From Clonostachys chloroleuca (lineage: Eukaryota; Ascomycota; Sordariomycetes; Hypocreales; Bionectriaceae), in NCBI GenBank assembly GCA_037952775.1, contig JBANAY010000003.1, positions 17,174,001 to 17,238,000 of the forward strand: DNA of 64,000 nucleotides. The letters are read 5' to 3'. The notes under the pieces are model-generated. The model worked only from the letters and a program-made list of their open reading frames with translations, did not search any database and was not told the DNA's origin. Each line of letters opens with the position of its first letter. The first letter of the stretch is position 1. Positions 33,146 through 45,732 of the stretch are shown here, piece after piece. Position numbers and translations under genes: made by a program.

Positions 33146-36100
33146 ACGATCAAAGTCAAGCCGTGGTGGTATTCGGCAATTCCCCCATCCATGGAGGTGT
33201 TTGGGAGCTGCGTGGAGATCCTATCACAAAATGGTGCGTTTCTATTTTCGACTTCATGTCCTGCAGCATGTCGAGACGATAGTTTTTTTGCCTCCGGGCT
33301 AAGAGGGGGTGTGCCATCCACCTCCCAAAATAATAGGGCTAGGATAAGAGTATGCGCGTGGCGGTTTCGTCTACGAGAACAAGAGCGAATTCCGAAGGAG
33401 CCGCGAAGAGGAGAGTTTTCTACGTTTGAGCAACCAGTCTTTAATGTTAGCCTATCTCTAATTGACCTTAAGGCAGCACAGTAAGCTAGTTGAAGGAAGC
33501 TCTAGGGACAATCAACAACAACTTGATCATTGCGAGAAGCAGGCTATCAACATCTTGTTCACTGCCTTACCGGGTAGGTTTGTTGCTGTGGATGGTTCCC
33601 GTGTCTGGTTACTTCCGAAGTTGAATATCGGACGGTGCCAACGTGGTCATTTGTGCATGTATACACGCTTACATTTGTCATGATCAACAAAGTCAAGTGA
33701 CATTTACTCTTCCGCTCTATAGAAGGATCGTAGTTAATATATCAATGGTGGCTGGTTGGATAAAGCAAATCGGCTTTGGCCATACCAGGCCAGGATCTCT
33801 GACTCAAGGACACCCCAATAGGTTCCAATAAGGGAGGGCGGTATCCCACCTTCTGACTCGTTGAATCAATCGCAAAGAAGGCTGCACGAGGGCCGAGAAC
33901 TGCATACCTTAGTAGGTTTCTACCATGTACGGGGTAGATTGAAAACGGCAGGGTCGGGAGCTGGGGCATTTGTCCACGCCCAGGACGTAGCTCCAAAGAA
34001 CTTTTTTCCGTCTGCAATACGGGCCAGAGGATGGTCTGAGGGCCAGCCCACCTTGATGTCTTAGGCAATTGCCGATTGAGCGGCGACGTGCTTGTACATG
34101 GATGTGGCCACCCATCGTCCGGGCTCATTGAACAATGCGACTGTTTGGACGGCCGCCTAGCCCAGGCTTGCAGATTCCGGAGCTCTTGGTTACCATCGGA
34201 GGTCGGACCAGATTAGGACAATTTCAAAGATACTCCTAACAGAACGAGAGACCAGAACAAGCAGCACCTACAACTATCCTAGACACAGGACGGGCGGCAG
34301 CTTTGGATAGTGTCGTTTTGCCAAGAGAAACCGGCCTTGAACTAGCGGGCGCACGGGAAGAAATATCACTTTCAAGTTCCAATAGCATCTGCTCATGCTG
34401 TTTATCTCGTTGGTGCTCCGACTCGGGAGCCTGCCTCAAGGCGACGGAGACAGAGCAGGCGCTTGCGGTGCTATGCTGCGAGCTGCTGAATGGTGTCACC
34501 AATCAGTATGCACTGCTATTTTCTCGACCCCGGGTGCAGCTGGGGATGAATGCCTGATCACCCCCTCAATCAGACGATTAAATTGAGCCTGCGCCAAGTG
34601 GACAAAGACAGAAGGCTCCTCCACAAAGAAAGCCAACCAGGCGACGGCTGGTGTTGCTCCCTACTTCGGGACACAGATGAGGAAATGGCCGAGAAAAACG
34701 GGTGCGCTATGAATGGAACGGTCCAGGTGACTTGCCGGGAATGGTAACCCCGAAACCCGGTGGTAATAAATGAGACAGACGTATTTCCCACATCAAACAC
34801 TAGGGGAGCTGCCATCAAGCCAGCAGAAGAGCAATGCCGGCCATTAGTGAAGTGAATGGGCCATCCGGTTCCTATGATCAGGCACCTTCCTTGGTTCTGA
34901 GTGACGGGACGGCAGGTACAGTCCAGCCAGGTGGGATGGTTTGGCAATTTCCCCAGCGGGCAGTGTTGGGCACGAAAGGAGGCTTGGAAGTTCTTGCCTC
35001 GACAAGGTAGTTGGCACCTTCCAATGCCAAGCGTACCTGCCTTACCGTTGTAGCGGCCATGCCTACCAGAGACCTACATGGTGCACTGGGGGGAACTGCA
35101 ACAATCAATCTCATCGTACCTGCATCATGTGTGAATGATGGAACCTGGTCACAGGTCCTTATCCTTGGTCCTCTGGTGGACGATGTAGGTGGCCGAGTGG
35201 TGGGAGATTAAGGTTCGAGTTGAGATGGGTTTCTCGTGAGTCAAAGTCCTTTTTTTATATCTCAAAGCCTGTGTGCGTGCAAGCGATGAGCAGGAACGGC
35301 ATCTAACCCACACAGTCAACCAGACCAGGAGCAATCTGTGGTCGGCAGTACCAGCAGCTAAGCCCGCCATAAATGCTGCTGGCTCTGGCCAAGTTCAATA
35401 CAAACACCAGCCCTTTTACATCTGGTATTGGACTCGGAGGACAAACTCGGTATTTCGAGGCCTGAGCCTATCGCGGACCACCAGTAATTACCGACGGAAA
35501 GGAGGCGCGTTCTGTCTTGCTGGTGCTGCATCTACCGAAGCAAGGATGGTCCTACTTGCTGTAGCCAAACCGAAGAGGATCGGCATATCAAGCTATGTCG
35601 AGTAGTGGCCGAAAAGGCGGCGACATGGGAGCGGCATGTATACGCGCATTGCATTGCAATTAGTCTGTTACCAATCAGGGGACATGTGCGAGCACCCCAC
35701 CCCGTATTCAGGCACGCCTGGTACATCATCTCACGGGCTCATTCTTGGAGGGCTGCGAGCTGGGACAAGGGGAGTCGCCTTGCCCGCAGCCAGAGGACGT
35801 CGCTAGAGCCAGCTTGGCTAGATGCAAAATGCTTAGCAGGTGTACTAGGGATGGGGAGCATGGCAGAGCGGTTGCCGGCGTCCAGGGTCTGCACGGGCTG
35901 GCCAATCGCGGCGAATCAAGCATTTTGTACAAATGTCTTGACATTGGCGACTGGGATTTCCACCTTAAGATGTCTCACAAGTTCCTCCCTCCGGCAAGAA
36001 AACGGCCGCCTGGCGCGAGAGCCTTCCCGCTGCGAGCTACACTTCTTTTTTCGGGGTCATCTGGCGAAAGAGAATGGAAATGCAACCCAATTCAACATGT

Positions 36101-36829
36101 ATGCAGGTTCACCTCTGACTACCTAGCCCGCAATCTATCTCAGACACCGCATGCCACAATAGGAAACAGCCCTATACACCCTTGGTAGCCTTTTGCCTCC
36201 CATATGGCAGTCCCCAAAGTGCCGGGTTTGGCCCCCTCTCTCCCACCGATCGCCATCCCATCATCTCGCCTTGGGGCGAGGGTTATTTTTGGAGACTGCC
36301 TCGAGCACGGCCATCTCAGCTCAGTCGCCTGGTCGCAGCTGGGAGAGCTTAATGTGACTAGTCCCTGGGTCTTCAGCACCAATGATGATGCGTGCGCCCT
36401 CGGTTGCTGCCATGCCGTGCCATGTATTATTGTATGTGCATTTCGTTCCAAGCGACATGTGCTCTATATTAACCATCCAATGTCAGACCAGTTCGCGCTC
36501 GTTGTTGGTGATCAAGAACCGACCAGCCCCGTGCGGCAAGCCTCGCTCCATTGCCATCAACTTCGGCTCCCAAATGGACTTGAGTGTTGATAGGGTAGCA
36601 TTTTCGTCCCATCATGGTTGACAGCCGGCGACCTTGTCATGTGAGCTGAGCTGCGCTCTCGAGCAGTCAAAGCGACGTAGCCTGAACAAGCACGACCCCC
36701 GCAAACACATCTGGCATGCTGCCGGCACAGCTGTTTCTAGTATCATGTTTCGATGGCCGTATCAAAGAAGCCGAAACCCTATCGCTAAGAGCCAGAGCCC
36801 TTTCTCCCCCCATGCCCAGGTACCTAGAT

Positions 36830-36859
36830 CACAGGCCACGACCCTGGGCGTGGCCTGTG
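36830..36859. repeat. 30-bp inverted repeat (11-bp arms)
   Basis: CACAGGCCACG (36830-36840) and CGTGGCCTGTG (36849-36859) are exact reverse complements around an 8-base centre ACCCTGGG. The stem is G/C-rich and would form a stable hairpin if transcribed. It lies in the middle of the long gene-poor stretch. Confidence 0.9.
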
Positions 36860-38453
36860 CCCCCCCTCAAATCATATCCTTGGCTCTACCAGAGAGTCGC
36901 CGTGGAGGCATACTGCATGGCTCAAGCCCATGCCCCTGGCACTTCCCGTCCCTATCCCTGCTGAGACCCACAGAATCCAATATTGTTCGCTGCCGATTGG
37001 AATTGGCTTCTAGCTTCTAACTAGCCCCAAGGTTGTCTTCCCCGTTGACGAATCCCAGTCACCGTTATTGCCCACTCAAGCCTGCTCTACCCAACATGTG
37101 TGCTAACCATAATTATCAGCCCAAGGGCTGCTGGTGGCGTGGCCTCCACGCGAGTTTGCAAGCAAGGCCAAGGCCTAAGATCGCTTGTTTAATATACGGC
37201 ACGGTCCAGTTCATGTCAAAACAACCCTTGCTGGAGCCGGGCATTATTGACCCCAAGATTTTGAGGATAGCCCTTTGTTGCGATGTCTCCTGTCTTACGC
37301 GAGCGGAGAACATTGATTACACGGCTTGGGAACTGAAGGCACCACATTCCCCCCTGGCCCGGCGATGATCTTGAGGCATTCTCTTTGTATTCGAGAAGGC
37401 TGAGACCAGGAATGGGTTACGTTTCGTTGATACCTCGCTTGGCGTGAGCCTGTCTAGCCAGCATGAAGCAGCAGCAGCAGCATCCTCCCGTCGAGGGTGG
37501 CCCAAGGACTCCCCGCTATGGCATCTCGTACTCGAACTCAAAGATCCCTTTTGCAAGGAGCCGTGTGTCGAAGTATTCACCTAAGTGTGGCGTGTACACG
37601 AGCTACGTCCGCCAGTGGATGGGTCCTCAATGGCCACTGAGAGGCCGCCACTAACAAGCCATGTCATATGTAGGACCCAGCCGCCATTTCGGGACACAGC
37701 GTTAATGGTTAGCCCTGTGGCTTTGGTGAATCCTGCAAGGGAACGAAAACCGCCGGCCTCATAGCGTTCTCGGGAGAAGCAGCAACTTGGCAACTGCCAT
37801 CACCATCCCCGTCATGTGTCACGCATGCACATTATCGGAGGTTATCTCCCGTCCCAAAGCTGTGTGGGTGGTGATGAAGTGAATACCTTCACCCGCGCAG
37901 TCGAGTCTGGCGCTATTAATGGAATCATGCCCATCAATCTGGTGATGTTGTATGATATCATCTCTTCCACCACAGTAATACCCCGGATCTTTCCAGCCTA
38001 TGCACGCCCCTTGGAAGTGATCTCTTGATAGCGCGTATTTACCCAGGCCGGGTTTGGTGCGTAACTCCTCCAAGCAGATGGTCAAGCCCCAGCTCGCCTT
38101 TCAAACAAACCATCGGCCCTCTGTTGAGTTCAAAGAACATGCTAATAAACAAGTGCATTGTGATGTCGGTTCCTCTCCTCTCCTTTCCATCAATGACTGT
38201 GCCCCCAATCCTCAGCCCCAACTCTTGCTTCGATGAGTAGCAGCCGTGGTAGTGTGTAGTAGCCCTGGCCTGGAGCGACGAGCCACACACCTTGTTTACT
38301 ACTCCCACCTCCGCGATCCTTGCAAGCGCGGATCTGGACGTAAACCGCATAGGCCGAGCTCATGTACCCATACACTCCTATCCCACCACAATACCGTCTG
38401 TATTAATAGAATATCTGTACCGGAGCGAGAAGCAGAAGCAAACGAGAAACCCA

Positions 38454-38465
38454 CCCCCCCCCCCC
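38454..38465 (+). repeat. C12 run upstream of the homeobox gene
   Basis: Twelve consecutive C residues in the C/T-rich leader region. Confidence 0.85.
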
Positions 38466-39168
38466 GTCTCGGCCGATCATCTCGCCTGTCCGCCCGCCCA
38501 CCCGCCTTGTGTGTGCGCACTTATACAAAATTCCCTTCACAAATAGTGACCGGGTCATCCGCCCTCTACTTCATGTCACTCATACTCTAATACACATACT
38601 ATACCTCCGCCTGCCGTGTTCACCCCTTGTCCCTCATCTTTCGACGGATAGCTGCTGGCATCGTTCACCTCCCCCAGCCGGCTTTCGTGTATTTGATCAA
38701 TACAAGTGCCACACACCCACGTCACTTCACTTCTCAAAACCAAACTCTTCTCCTGTTCTTGACCTTCCACCATCAATCTTCTAACGTTCCCACAAGGGTT
38801 GATTTGTATACTTACCGCCAGTTGATTCTCGGCATATACCCCCGGAAACGGCAACCAGCAACGACTTTATTTATCTTAGTCCAAGAGCCAGGTGTTTTTT
38901 CAGCCCTTCGACGAATTCTATAGCTGGTTCTCATCACGATTCGGGTACTTACCCCTCGTCGCTCCCTGTCATCCCCTCCCTCTGCTGACCAGAAACAATT
39001 TCTGGACAATTTTCCTTACTCGACCTTGCAATATTCCCGACGACTACAACTGGTCTCTGCCGTTTGCTGTATTTCTTAGCTTCTCCTTAGCTTCCTGCAG
39101 CCTTCGCAGAGCTCCGGTTACGATACCCAGTTGCTTTCTTTGTTCACGGAAACAGAAAACTTCTCCTA

Positions 39169-40973
39169 ATGCTTGTGACTCAGTTTCGCGACACGGAGCA
39201 CTCGTTGTGGCGTTTGGATAGGCCAAGCCAGCCTCTACGAGGACTACCAAGCCCACGCATGTCTACCCTTTTTGCATCTTCTCCGTCATCAAGGCAGTCG
39301 GGATGGCAGTCACGGTATCCTGACCAACAGTCAGACGAGGGCGCAAAATCAGTAGTCCGCTTGTCGCCATCCGCCATGGAAGAGAAAACCGCAGCGATCC
39401 CTGACCTGGAGAGCAACCAGCATCGCGTCTCAGCTTTCTCGGGCGCAATTCTTCCACAACCAACCGCTTACAAGGCGTCACTCTCTGAAAGAAGTGCCCG
39501 GGCACTTGTGCATGGCGACGGTTCTAGTTCTGGGGGCAATCTGCCAGAGCGTAATGAATCGGGAGGGATCACCGTGGTCCCAAGGATGGAAACAAGTCTC
39601 AAAGACGATGACGATGATTGTATGGACGACGACGATCTTTTCGATGGCGAAAGCGAGCACTCACAGCGACTACGGTCCGCTTCGGAGCGAGTCGCCGCAC
39701 GTCGGAAAATGAAGCGATTCAGGTATGGGAGGGACCATCACAAAATGGAGGACCCCTGACAAAGGCGTGCTAACTCGGGATATATAAAGACTTACTCATC
39801 AACAAACCCGTTTCCTCATGAGCGAATTCGTCAAACAACCACACCCAGATGCGGCACATCGTGACCGGTTGTCCAGGCAAATCCCTGGGTTAAGCCCACG
39901 CCAGGTACAAGTCTGGTTCCAAAACAGGTAAGCCCTTAGCACAACTGAGTTTTGCCAATGGGAACAATACTGACTTTATTTTGTCACTAAAAGGCGGGCC
40001 AAGATCAAGCGTCTAAATGTAGAAGACCGGGATAGGGTCATCCGGATGAGAGCCGTCCCCGACGAGTTCGATACCGTACAGGCGTTACACTCGCCCTACG
40101 GAGCCGTCCATGGTTATGCTCATTCCCTATCAACATCTCCAGATCTCGGTCAACAAGGCTATAACCGAGGACCGATGGCCAGGCAATTGATGGTAGATGT
40201 ACGGCGTTCCAATTTGGAGGGAAGAACGTCCCCAGGCCTCACGCCACCTTTCGATGGCGTAGGATTCGGCCACGGGGCAGGGAATTCAGACGTGGCCTCG
40301 AATCTTTCATCTAGCTCTAGCGAGAGGTTCCCCTATTATATCACATCGTCATTGGGCGCCAACTCTAGAATGTCGACTCCATTCCAAGGGAATCGCCCCT
40401 TGCCTTCTCCTCACTTCAGGGACTCAGCTGATCGTCCCAGAGCCAACTCTGCTCACTCATCCATGGCTGATTGCCAGCAACCCATGTATCCAGCGCCGAG
40501 CAGTGGCTATGACGGAGAGTACTATCCTGGTAAGTTTCCACTTACAACTCCCTTAGCTGATTTTCCGGTTGTCTAACAAATTAACAGCCGGACCATCTAA
40601 CTCACCTTCAGGAATTGGGCTCGGCAGCAGGACTCGATTCACCCCAGCTACAACATTCTCGGCAGGTCTGGAACCAGGCAATCAATACCGGCCAGGCGGC
40701 CATTCATCAACTGAGACCTCGGGACTTTTAGGCCAGGATCGCACTGGCTCTCCCCACTACACGAACCCTTCGATGTACCCTACAAGTTACCCCCCGCCCC
40801 AAATTCCGGACTCAAACGGTCTCATCACGCGGTCATCTCGGGACAGCTCCCCATACCACTCTCTCCCGACTGCCCAAGCTCTGGCTGCCGCGAGCTACCA
40901 ACAACATGGCAGTTCTAACCCTCCGCTAGGCGGCTATTATGAGCCAACCGTCCTGCCATACGCTAACCATTAA
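39169..40973 (+). CDS. Homeodomain transcription factor
   Basis: Nuclear DNA-binding regulator; fungal members of this type control development and secondary metabolism. Four exons, 39169-39722, 39790-39927, 39994-40529 and 40588-40973, encode 537 residues. The homeodomain (about 178-236) is rebuilt across two junctions: RRKMKRFRLTHQQTRFLMSE from exons 1-2 and helix 3 VQVWFQNRRAKIKR from exons 2-3, with W227, F228, N230 and R232 as expected. An acidic stretch (DDDDDCMDDDDLFDGESEHS, about 144-163) precedes it. The remainder is a low-complexity Ser/Pro/Tyr-rich tail ending VLPYANH. The start could instead be the methionine at codon 31 (39259, MSTLFASSPSS). A PHO2-like class is plausible, but I do not assign an ortholog. 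Confidence 0.9.
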
Positions 40974-43489
40974 GGGGCTTCTATCTTTTGTTTTTCCAAG
41001 GGATCGGATCCACACGGGATGCCACAGGCGTCCCGTTCTTATGTTGCTCATGATTCAACTGGTTTTTTTTATTCTTTTCACTTTTATTGTGTACATATTT
41101 CCACACTTGATTCCCCGTCTTCTTGCATGGGTTTGGGTTTAGGCTTTAGGTTTAGGATTGGGTTTGGATTTTCGGTCTAGGGCTGGGTGTGTTTGCCCCA
41201 GGGACCACATTTCGCCTTCACAACACGGGGTGTTTGGCTCGGGGTTTTTTTGACACTTCTCCTTTGATACTTCTCCTTTGCAAAACCAGACGGTAACAGC
41301 ATTGCGTGAAAGATGATATTGATGAATTTTGATGGATTGAGTGTCAGAGCATTGAAAATTGGATATATATCCATTTGGTTATTCGGTGTTCTTGTTTGGA
41401 GGGGGGTTGGTTGGTTTGGTTTTTGCGAAGTAGAGCATACCACTCGTCCTCGCGGATATTGAGCCCAAGGGGCGCTATCCGAGCAAGCAGTACTTACCTA
41501 TCTGGGTTATTCACATACGATGAAACTGTGCGCTACTACTCATCTACCAAGTTTGAGATCCTGTGCCTAATTATGTTGTCTTGGTTACACGTGCTATGTT
41601 TTCACAACAGCAGTGTCCCAGAATAACTTCTCCGCAATCTACTCAGGCGTGTACGACGTCTACGCCTCGATTTGATGGCTCTGAGATCTTAGAATTTCCG
41701 ACAGGGTGGGATGGCTGAACTTCCTACCAGCCAAATGTTCCACTACAACATTGTGAGTAGGACGTCATGGACTTAGGGCAGGTAGACACGCGTGACTCAG
41801 GGTTGCGTTTTCGAACAGACCATGTTGTGGACATATCAAGCAAGTCCTCTGGGTATTATTGAGACACTGAAAAGCGATATCCTTAGCCGAGTGTGGCACA
41901 TGACGTTGGCAGATGGTGAAGGTCATACTGCCTAAACTGATCCGCGGGAAAAGTGGGGTTGGTACTTGGAGGAGGGTGAAGATCCGGGAGCCGCCTTGAT
42001 CGATCGTCCCCCCAGACGGCGAAGCCAGTGAAGGGCACGCTTAGTCTTGCTCTTGAGTTTACGGGGTACGCTGTGTCACCTTGTCCGGGACCAACATAAG
42101 CGGACGTGGTCCTAGTCGGACGGGGCTTTTCAAATATAGGTCCTAGATCTACTTGGCGGAGAGCGAAACTATTAGCCGCGGTCCCTGGAGGTGTATGGAA
42201 ACGAGATATTCTTGGCTAAGATTCGTGGCCCAAGCTTCAGATTTAAATTGCCGTGGTGTTTCCTCCTGCAACCAGGCGGTTAGCGACGCGTGGCGCACAA
42301 GGGCGGCCAGGTCGCAAACTACATCCGTGGATGGTCGGTTTACCAGATGTTCAAAATCTCATCAAGTGGGAGCCGGCGGGTGGTCATGCATGCTCAGGAA
42401 GGAGAAGACGCATAATGGTTGCTGCTCACCTTTGTGTGTCGGGACAATGAAGGCCCTGAAACGACAATGGAATGAGAGGGGCGGAAAGGATGGACCGATT
42501 AATGTGAAAAAAATACAGTGCACGTGGAAGTGCCGATGGCAGCGGAAACCAAAGGGTAGCTGGATGGCATTGGTGGGTATGATTGCCTGAAAGTGGAATG
42601 GCTTGGCCGGAGGCATTCTGTGGAAAATGCCATCATATCAGACGGGAAGTTGGTATGTTACTTGCATCAGGTCATCACCGCATCATGGCAGCCGCACGAG
42701 GGGCCCTCGTGATGATGGTTTTTGGCAAGGTTATAGGCTTTTTCTGGCCACGGCGTCGGAGTCGTCAGCAGCATGGAGTTGACCAGAGTCATGGTAGGCT
42801 GGCGAGCAAAATATACAGCGAGCGTGGTGGCTTTGGATTTTAATTGTATGAGAGAAGAGGGGAGAAAAATCCGCCCTGGTGACTTCCTTTTGTACCCAAC
42901 CGTCAAGGGCGGCCGTAAAATTCCACCGCGGGTCATGTGACTCGGCCCAGCGCAGAGCGTCGGGCGGTGCCCATTGGTGGAAGACGGACGATGGGCCCGG
43001 TGAGGTGGGCCCCTGATCGCGCCTGGGCCTGTTCCCACGCCCCTGTGTGGCGGTCTTTGTGTGGTGTGAGTGCGTCCGATGCACGCTGGACTGCCACTGA
43101 CAGCCACTAGACGCTGCCACTGCCTAGTCTTTCAGGCTCCGAAGTTTCCCTCTTCTCAACTCCACCTTCATCTCTCCATCACCACCTCGCAGCCACTTCA
43201 TCAATCTCCCTCAAACACCACCCCATCCACGGAAACCCCCCCCCCTAAAAGCGACTTTCCGGGACCAGCGACCCTACGATTCCGATACGGCTCCCCAGCG
43301 CATTTTCGACTGTGGTGCCGCCCTCCGCCCTTCCCGCCATTTCACCGCCGTCAGCGCGAGGAGGAAATTTGACATCAGCACATTGCATGACGGCTACCTG
43401 AGCGGAGCGACTCGGCACCTTGGTCGGCGACCTAGGCGCGACTCGCCTCACACGATCATTACCCCCCTTGATTCGAGGGCATCTCCATC
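40974..43489. other. 2.5 kb intergenic stretch between the homeobox gene and MED19
   Basis: No supported gene. The left end is the 3' region of the homeobox gene and includes G/T-rich text (41130-41170). The right 400 bases are C/T-rich, consistent with a leader for the start at 43490. Confidence 0.45.
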
Positions 43490-44666
43490 ATGTCGTTCCA
43501 CCCACGAACTCCCCAAAGCCCTTCGCAAGTGTCACCAGCAAACTCTTCTGACGCCATCAATCCGAACTCAACGACGATGACCGCCAACACCCTCCCTACT
43601 CCCGCGCACAGCGTCACCGGAAGCACCTCCCAGACTGACATCGCCGCCAACGATGACTCCCCTAACAAGCGCAAGCGCGCTCTCGAGGACGAGGGTGAAC
43701 GTGACTCGAAAAAGGTCCAACTCGAGGGGCACAGGTTAGGCATCGAGGACCTGCATCTTGATGTGGGCGAGAAGTACCTGCTCTGCCAGACTCGTAAGAC
43801 TACCTCTGCTTCTTTTCTCACCTGCCCGCCACGGAGCGAGCCCCTTGTTGCACGCTTCTTGGCCCAGACAGTGTTTGTTAACTAGCTTATCCTGCAGCGC
43901 ATCTCGAATCGCTTCCTCGAATGACCGAGGATCTGTACGAGATGTTCAATTTGACCGGCCTCGCTTCCCAAGTCGCACGAGAAAAGCCGAATGGCGAAAA
44001 GAACGCACTGCGTAAGACATACAAGGGTCACTTGAAGCGATTAGGAGTCGCCGGTTCATTCGGGGAACACAAGAAGCCTGAGGGCGCTCACTCTGAGTTT
44101 ATGGCCTTGGTATACGCCGCAGATGAAGACTGGCATTCTCTCGAGGTTAACAACCGCGAAATCGGACGAGGTTTATCAGACGCCACCCTAGCAGCTCTCC
44201 CTCGCGCGATGACCATGGCGAAGGGCTCGTTGCCCAAGGACGTGTGGGACACCTCGGTTTTGGGGGATTTGGCACCCTTTACCGGTGATGGCTCGAAGCT
44301 ATCAGGGGGCAAGCTCGCTACGCCAGGCACTCCATTGGGAGGATCGACTCCTACAAACATCGCACGATCCAAGCAGCAGCTTGCGGCAGGACAGGATCCG
44401 AGCAGGACGCGCGGCAACAAGCGAAGTTACAAACCGGACAGCTATGACGGTTATAGAGGCTACGCCGATGATGATGACGCTGCTGGATACTCTACAGGAG
44501 AAGGTGAAGGGTCCCAAAAGCGACGAAAGAAGGTTCGTATCCATACCAATTCTCCAAAACCTCCCGCTGGAAGCATCTAACTTTCAATTAGAACGCTGGC
44601 AACGCATCGCCATACCCGAACCCTATGCGCCAACAGAGCTACGGTCCGGGAATGGTCGGTGCCTGA
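43490..44666 (+). CDS. rox3: Mediator complex subunit 19 (Rox3)
   Basis: Head-module-associated subunit of Mediator, linking regulators to RNA polymerase II. Three exons, 43490-43793, 43898-44532 and 44592-44666, give 337 residues. The N-terminus is Ser/Thr/Pro-rich ([16 protein letters not shown] and [11 protein letters not shown]) with a basic KRKR patch near 61-64. The conserved Med19 block follows: LYLLCQ-type text at the first junction, then [24 protein letters not shown] and [17 protein letters not shown]. The tail has KRRKK joined to [24 protein letters not shown] across intron 2; without that splice the frame ends at 44580 with unrelated text. Intron 2 uses a GTTCGT donor. The call rests on the full domain pattern. 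Confidence 0.92.
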
Positions 44667-45732
44667 AAAGGCTGGCCACAAGCCATTTCCACCGATATTT
44701 CTCTCTTTCTCTTCTTCTCTCTCCTTCCTTTCTTCTAGTCTTGTCATCCTCACACCGTCGGAGCCAAATAATGGAGCTCCCTTTGGGAAAAACACTCACA
44801 TTGGCTCCACGGCATTCATTGCACGCATGGGTGGGAAAATGGTTTGAATTTGGTTTGGTAACTTGTACAGGATTTTTTTTTTACGATACACGAAAAAAGG
44901 AAGAGGCGTCCCAGGCAGAGTCAGGCAGGACGGCTGGATTCATGCATATTGACGGAAAAGGAGGACATTCCGTCTCTTCTCGCAAATTTTGCCTCTTTCT
45001 CCTCTAATCAAGCACGGCGTTTTAGGAAGTGGATGACACTCACATTTGGGGGGAGCTTGACGGTCAAGGGGGATCAAGGAGTTTCCCCCCTTTTGTTTTT
45101 GCTCTCATCATTCTCAACTACTCGATCATCCTACATTTGTCTTTTTTTGGGTTTTGGCTTTTGTGCATTGCTGTCTTCATTTTGGGGACACGAGCGGCAT
45201 GTTTTCCGCTCTCTCTTCTTCTTCTTTTTCTTCTTTTCTCTCTTTTTCCTCTTTCATCCTTGTGGAATTTTTACAGCTTTATTATATCAAAACTAAAGAT
45301 GCAGCGCAGAAGAAGAAGGGGGGGGGGGGGTTGGAAGCGATCGGGGTGGAGCAGACAGATCAATCAGGGCTGCTTGGAATATATTTGTACTGAGCAACAG
45401 GATCTGAACAAACTCCCGAGGCGGAGCAAATTCAGACAATTGCAAATTTCTCCCATGAGGCTGGGTTTGATGGTGTAGATACCAGTAGAATTCCCACATC
45501 AATTGGTGCCCATGGTTTGACAACTCTTTTTTTTTTAGAAAATAACAAAAATCAACTACTCCTTTTGTCCATGAACAGATTGTGATTGTCATTTCGTCAT
45601 ACCCAAGTTACTAAAACGATTACATTATTCCCAAATCAAAACATGGACTTTGCACATTACGTGATGATCAACTTGCTTGTTTTGTTGTCCTCAGGCCAGC
45701 CTTGGGCGTTTATTCTCTTTTCTACTGTCTCG
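44667..45732. other. Convergent 3' region of MED19 and the Zn2Cys6 gene
   Basis: About 1.07 kb, strongly T- and CT-rich on the plus strand (44690-44750, 45200-45250), with a G13 run at 45318-45330. No coding sequence is supported. Confidence 0.5.
45318..45330 (+). repeat. G13 homopolymer
   Basis: Thirteen G residues following an AGA-rich tract in a convergent intergenic region. Confidence 0.85.

Larger units (their letters stand above)
32438..39168. other. 6.7 kb gene-poor stretch upstream of the homeobox gene
   Basis: No supported gene; open frames are short, on all frames, and lack motifs or convincing splice joins. The region holds a 14-bp palindrome (33132-33145), a long inverted repeat (36830-36859) and a C12 run (38454-38465). 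The last several hundred bases are C/T-rich, resembling a long leader or promoter of the homeobox gene. A non-coding transcript could lie here. Confidence 0.45.

Noticed and set aside
35186..35235. tRNA-like boxes (TGGCCGAGTGG and GGTTCGAG)
   Set aside because: The A-box-like and B-box-like strings are only about 20 bases apart, far too close for a tRNA, and no acceptor or anticodon stem can be formed.
35605..36126. 173-codon plus-strand frame in the gene-poor stretch
   Set aside because: No domain, and it overlaps another equally long plus-strand frame. It is treated as chance.
41130..41170. Telomere-like G/T-rich text (TTTAGG, GGGTTT)
   Set aside because: The units are irregular and not TTAGGG arrays; it is in the 3' region of the homeobox gene and looks like ordinary low complexity.
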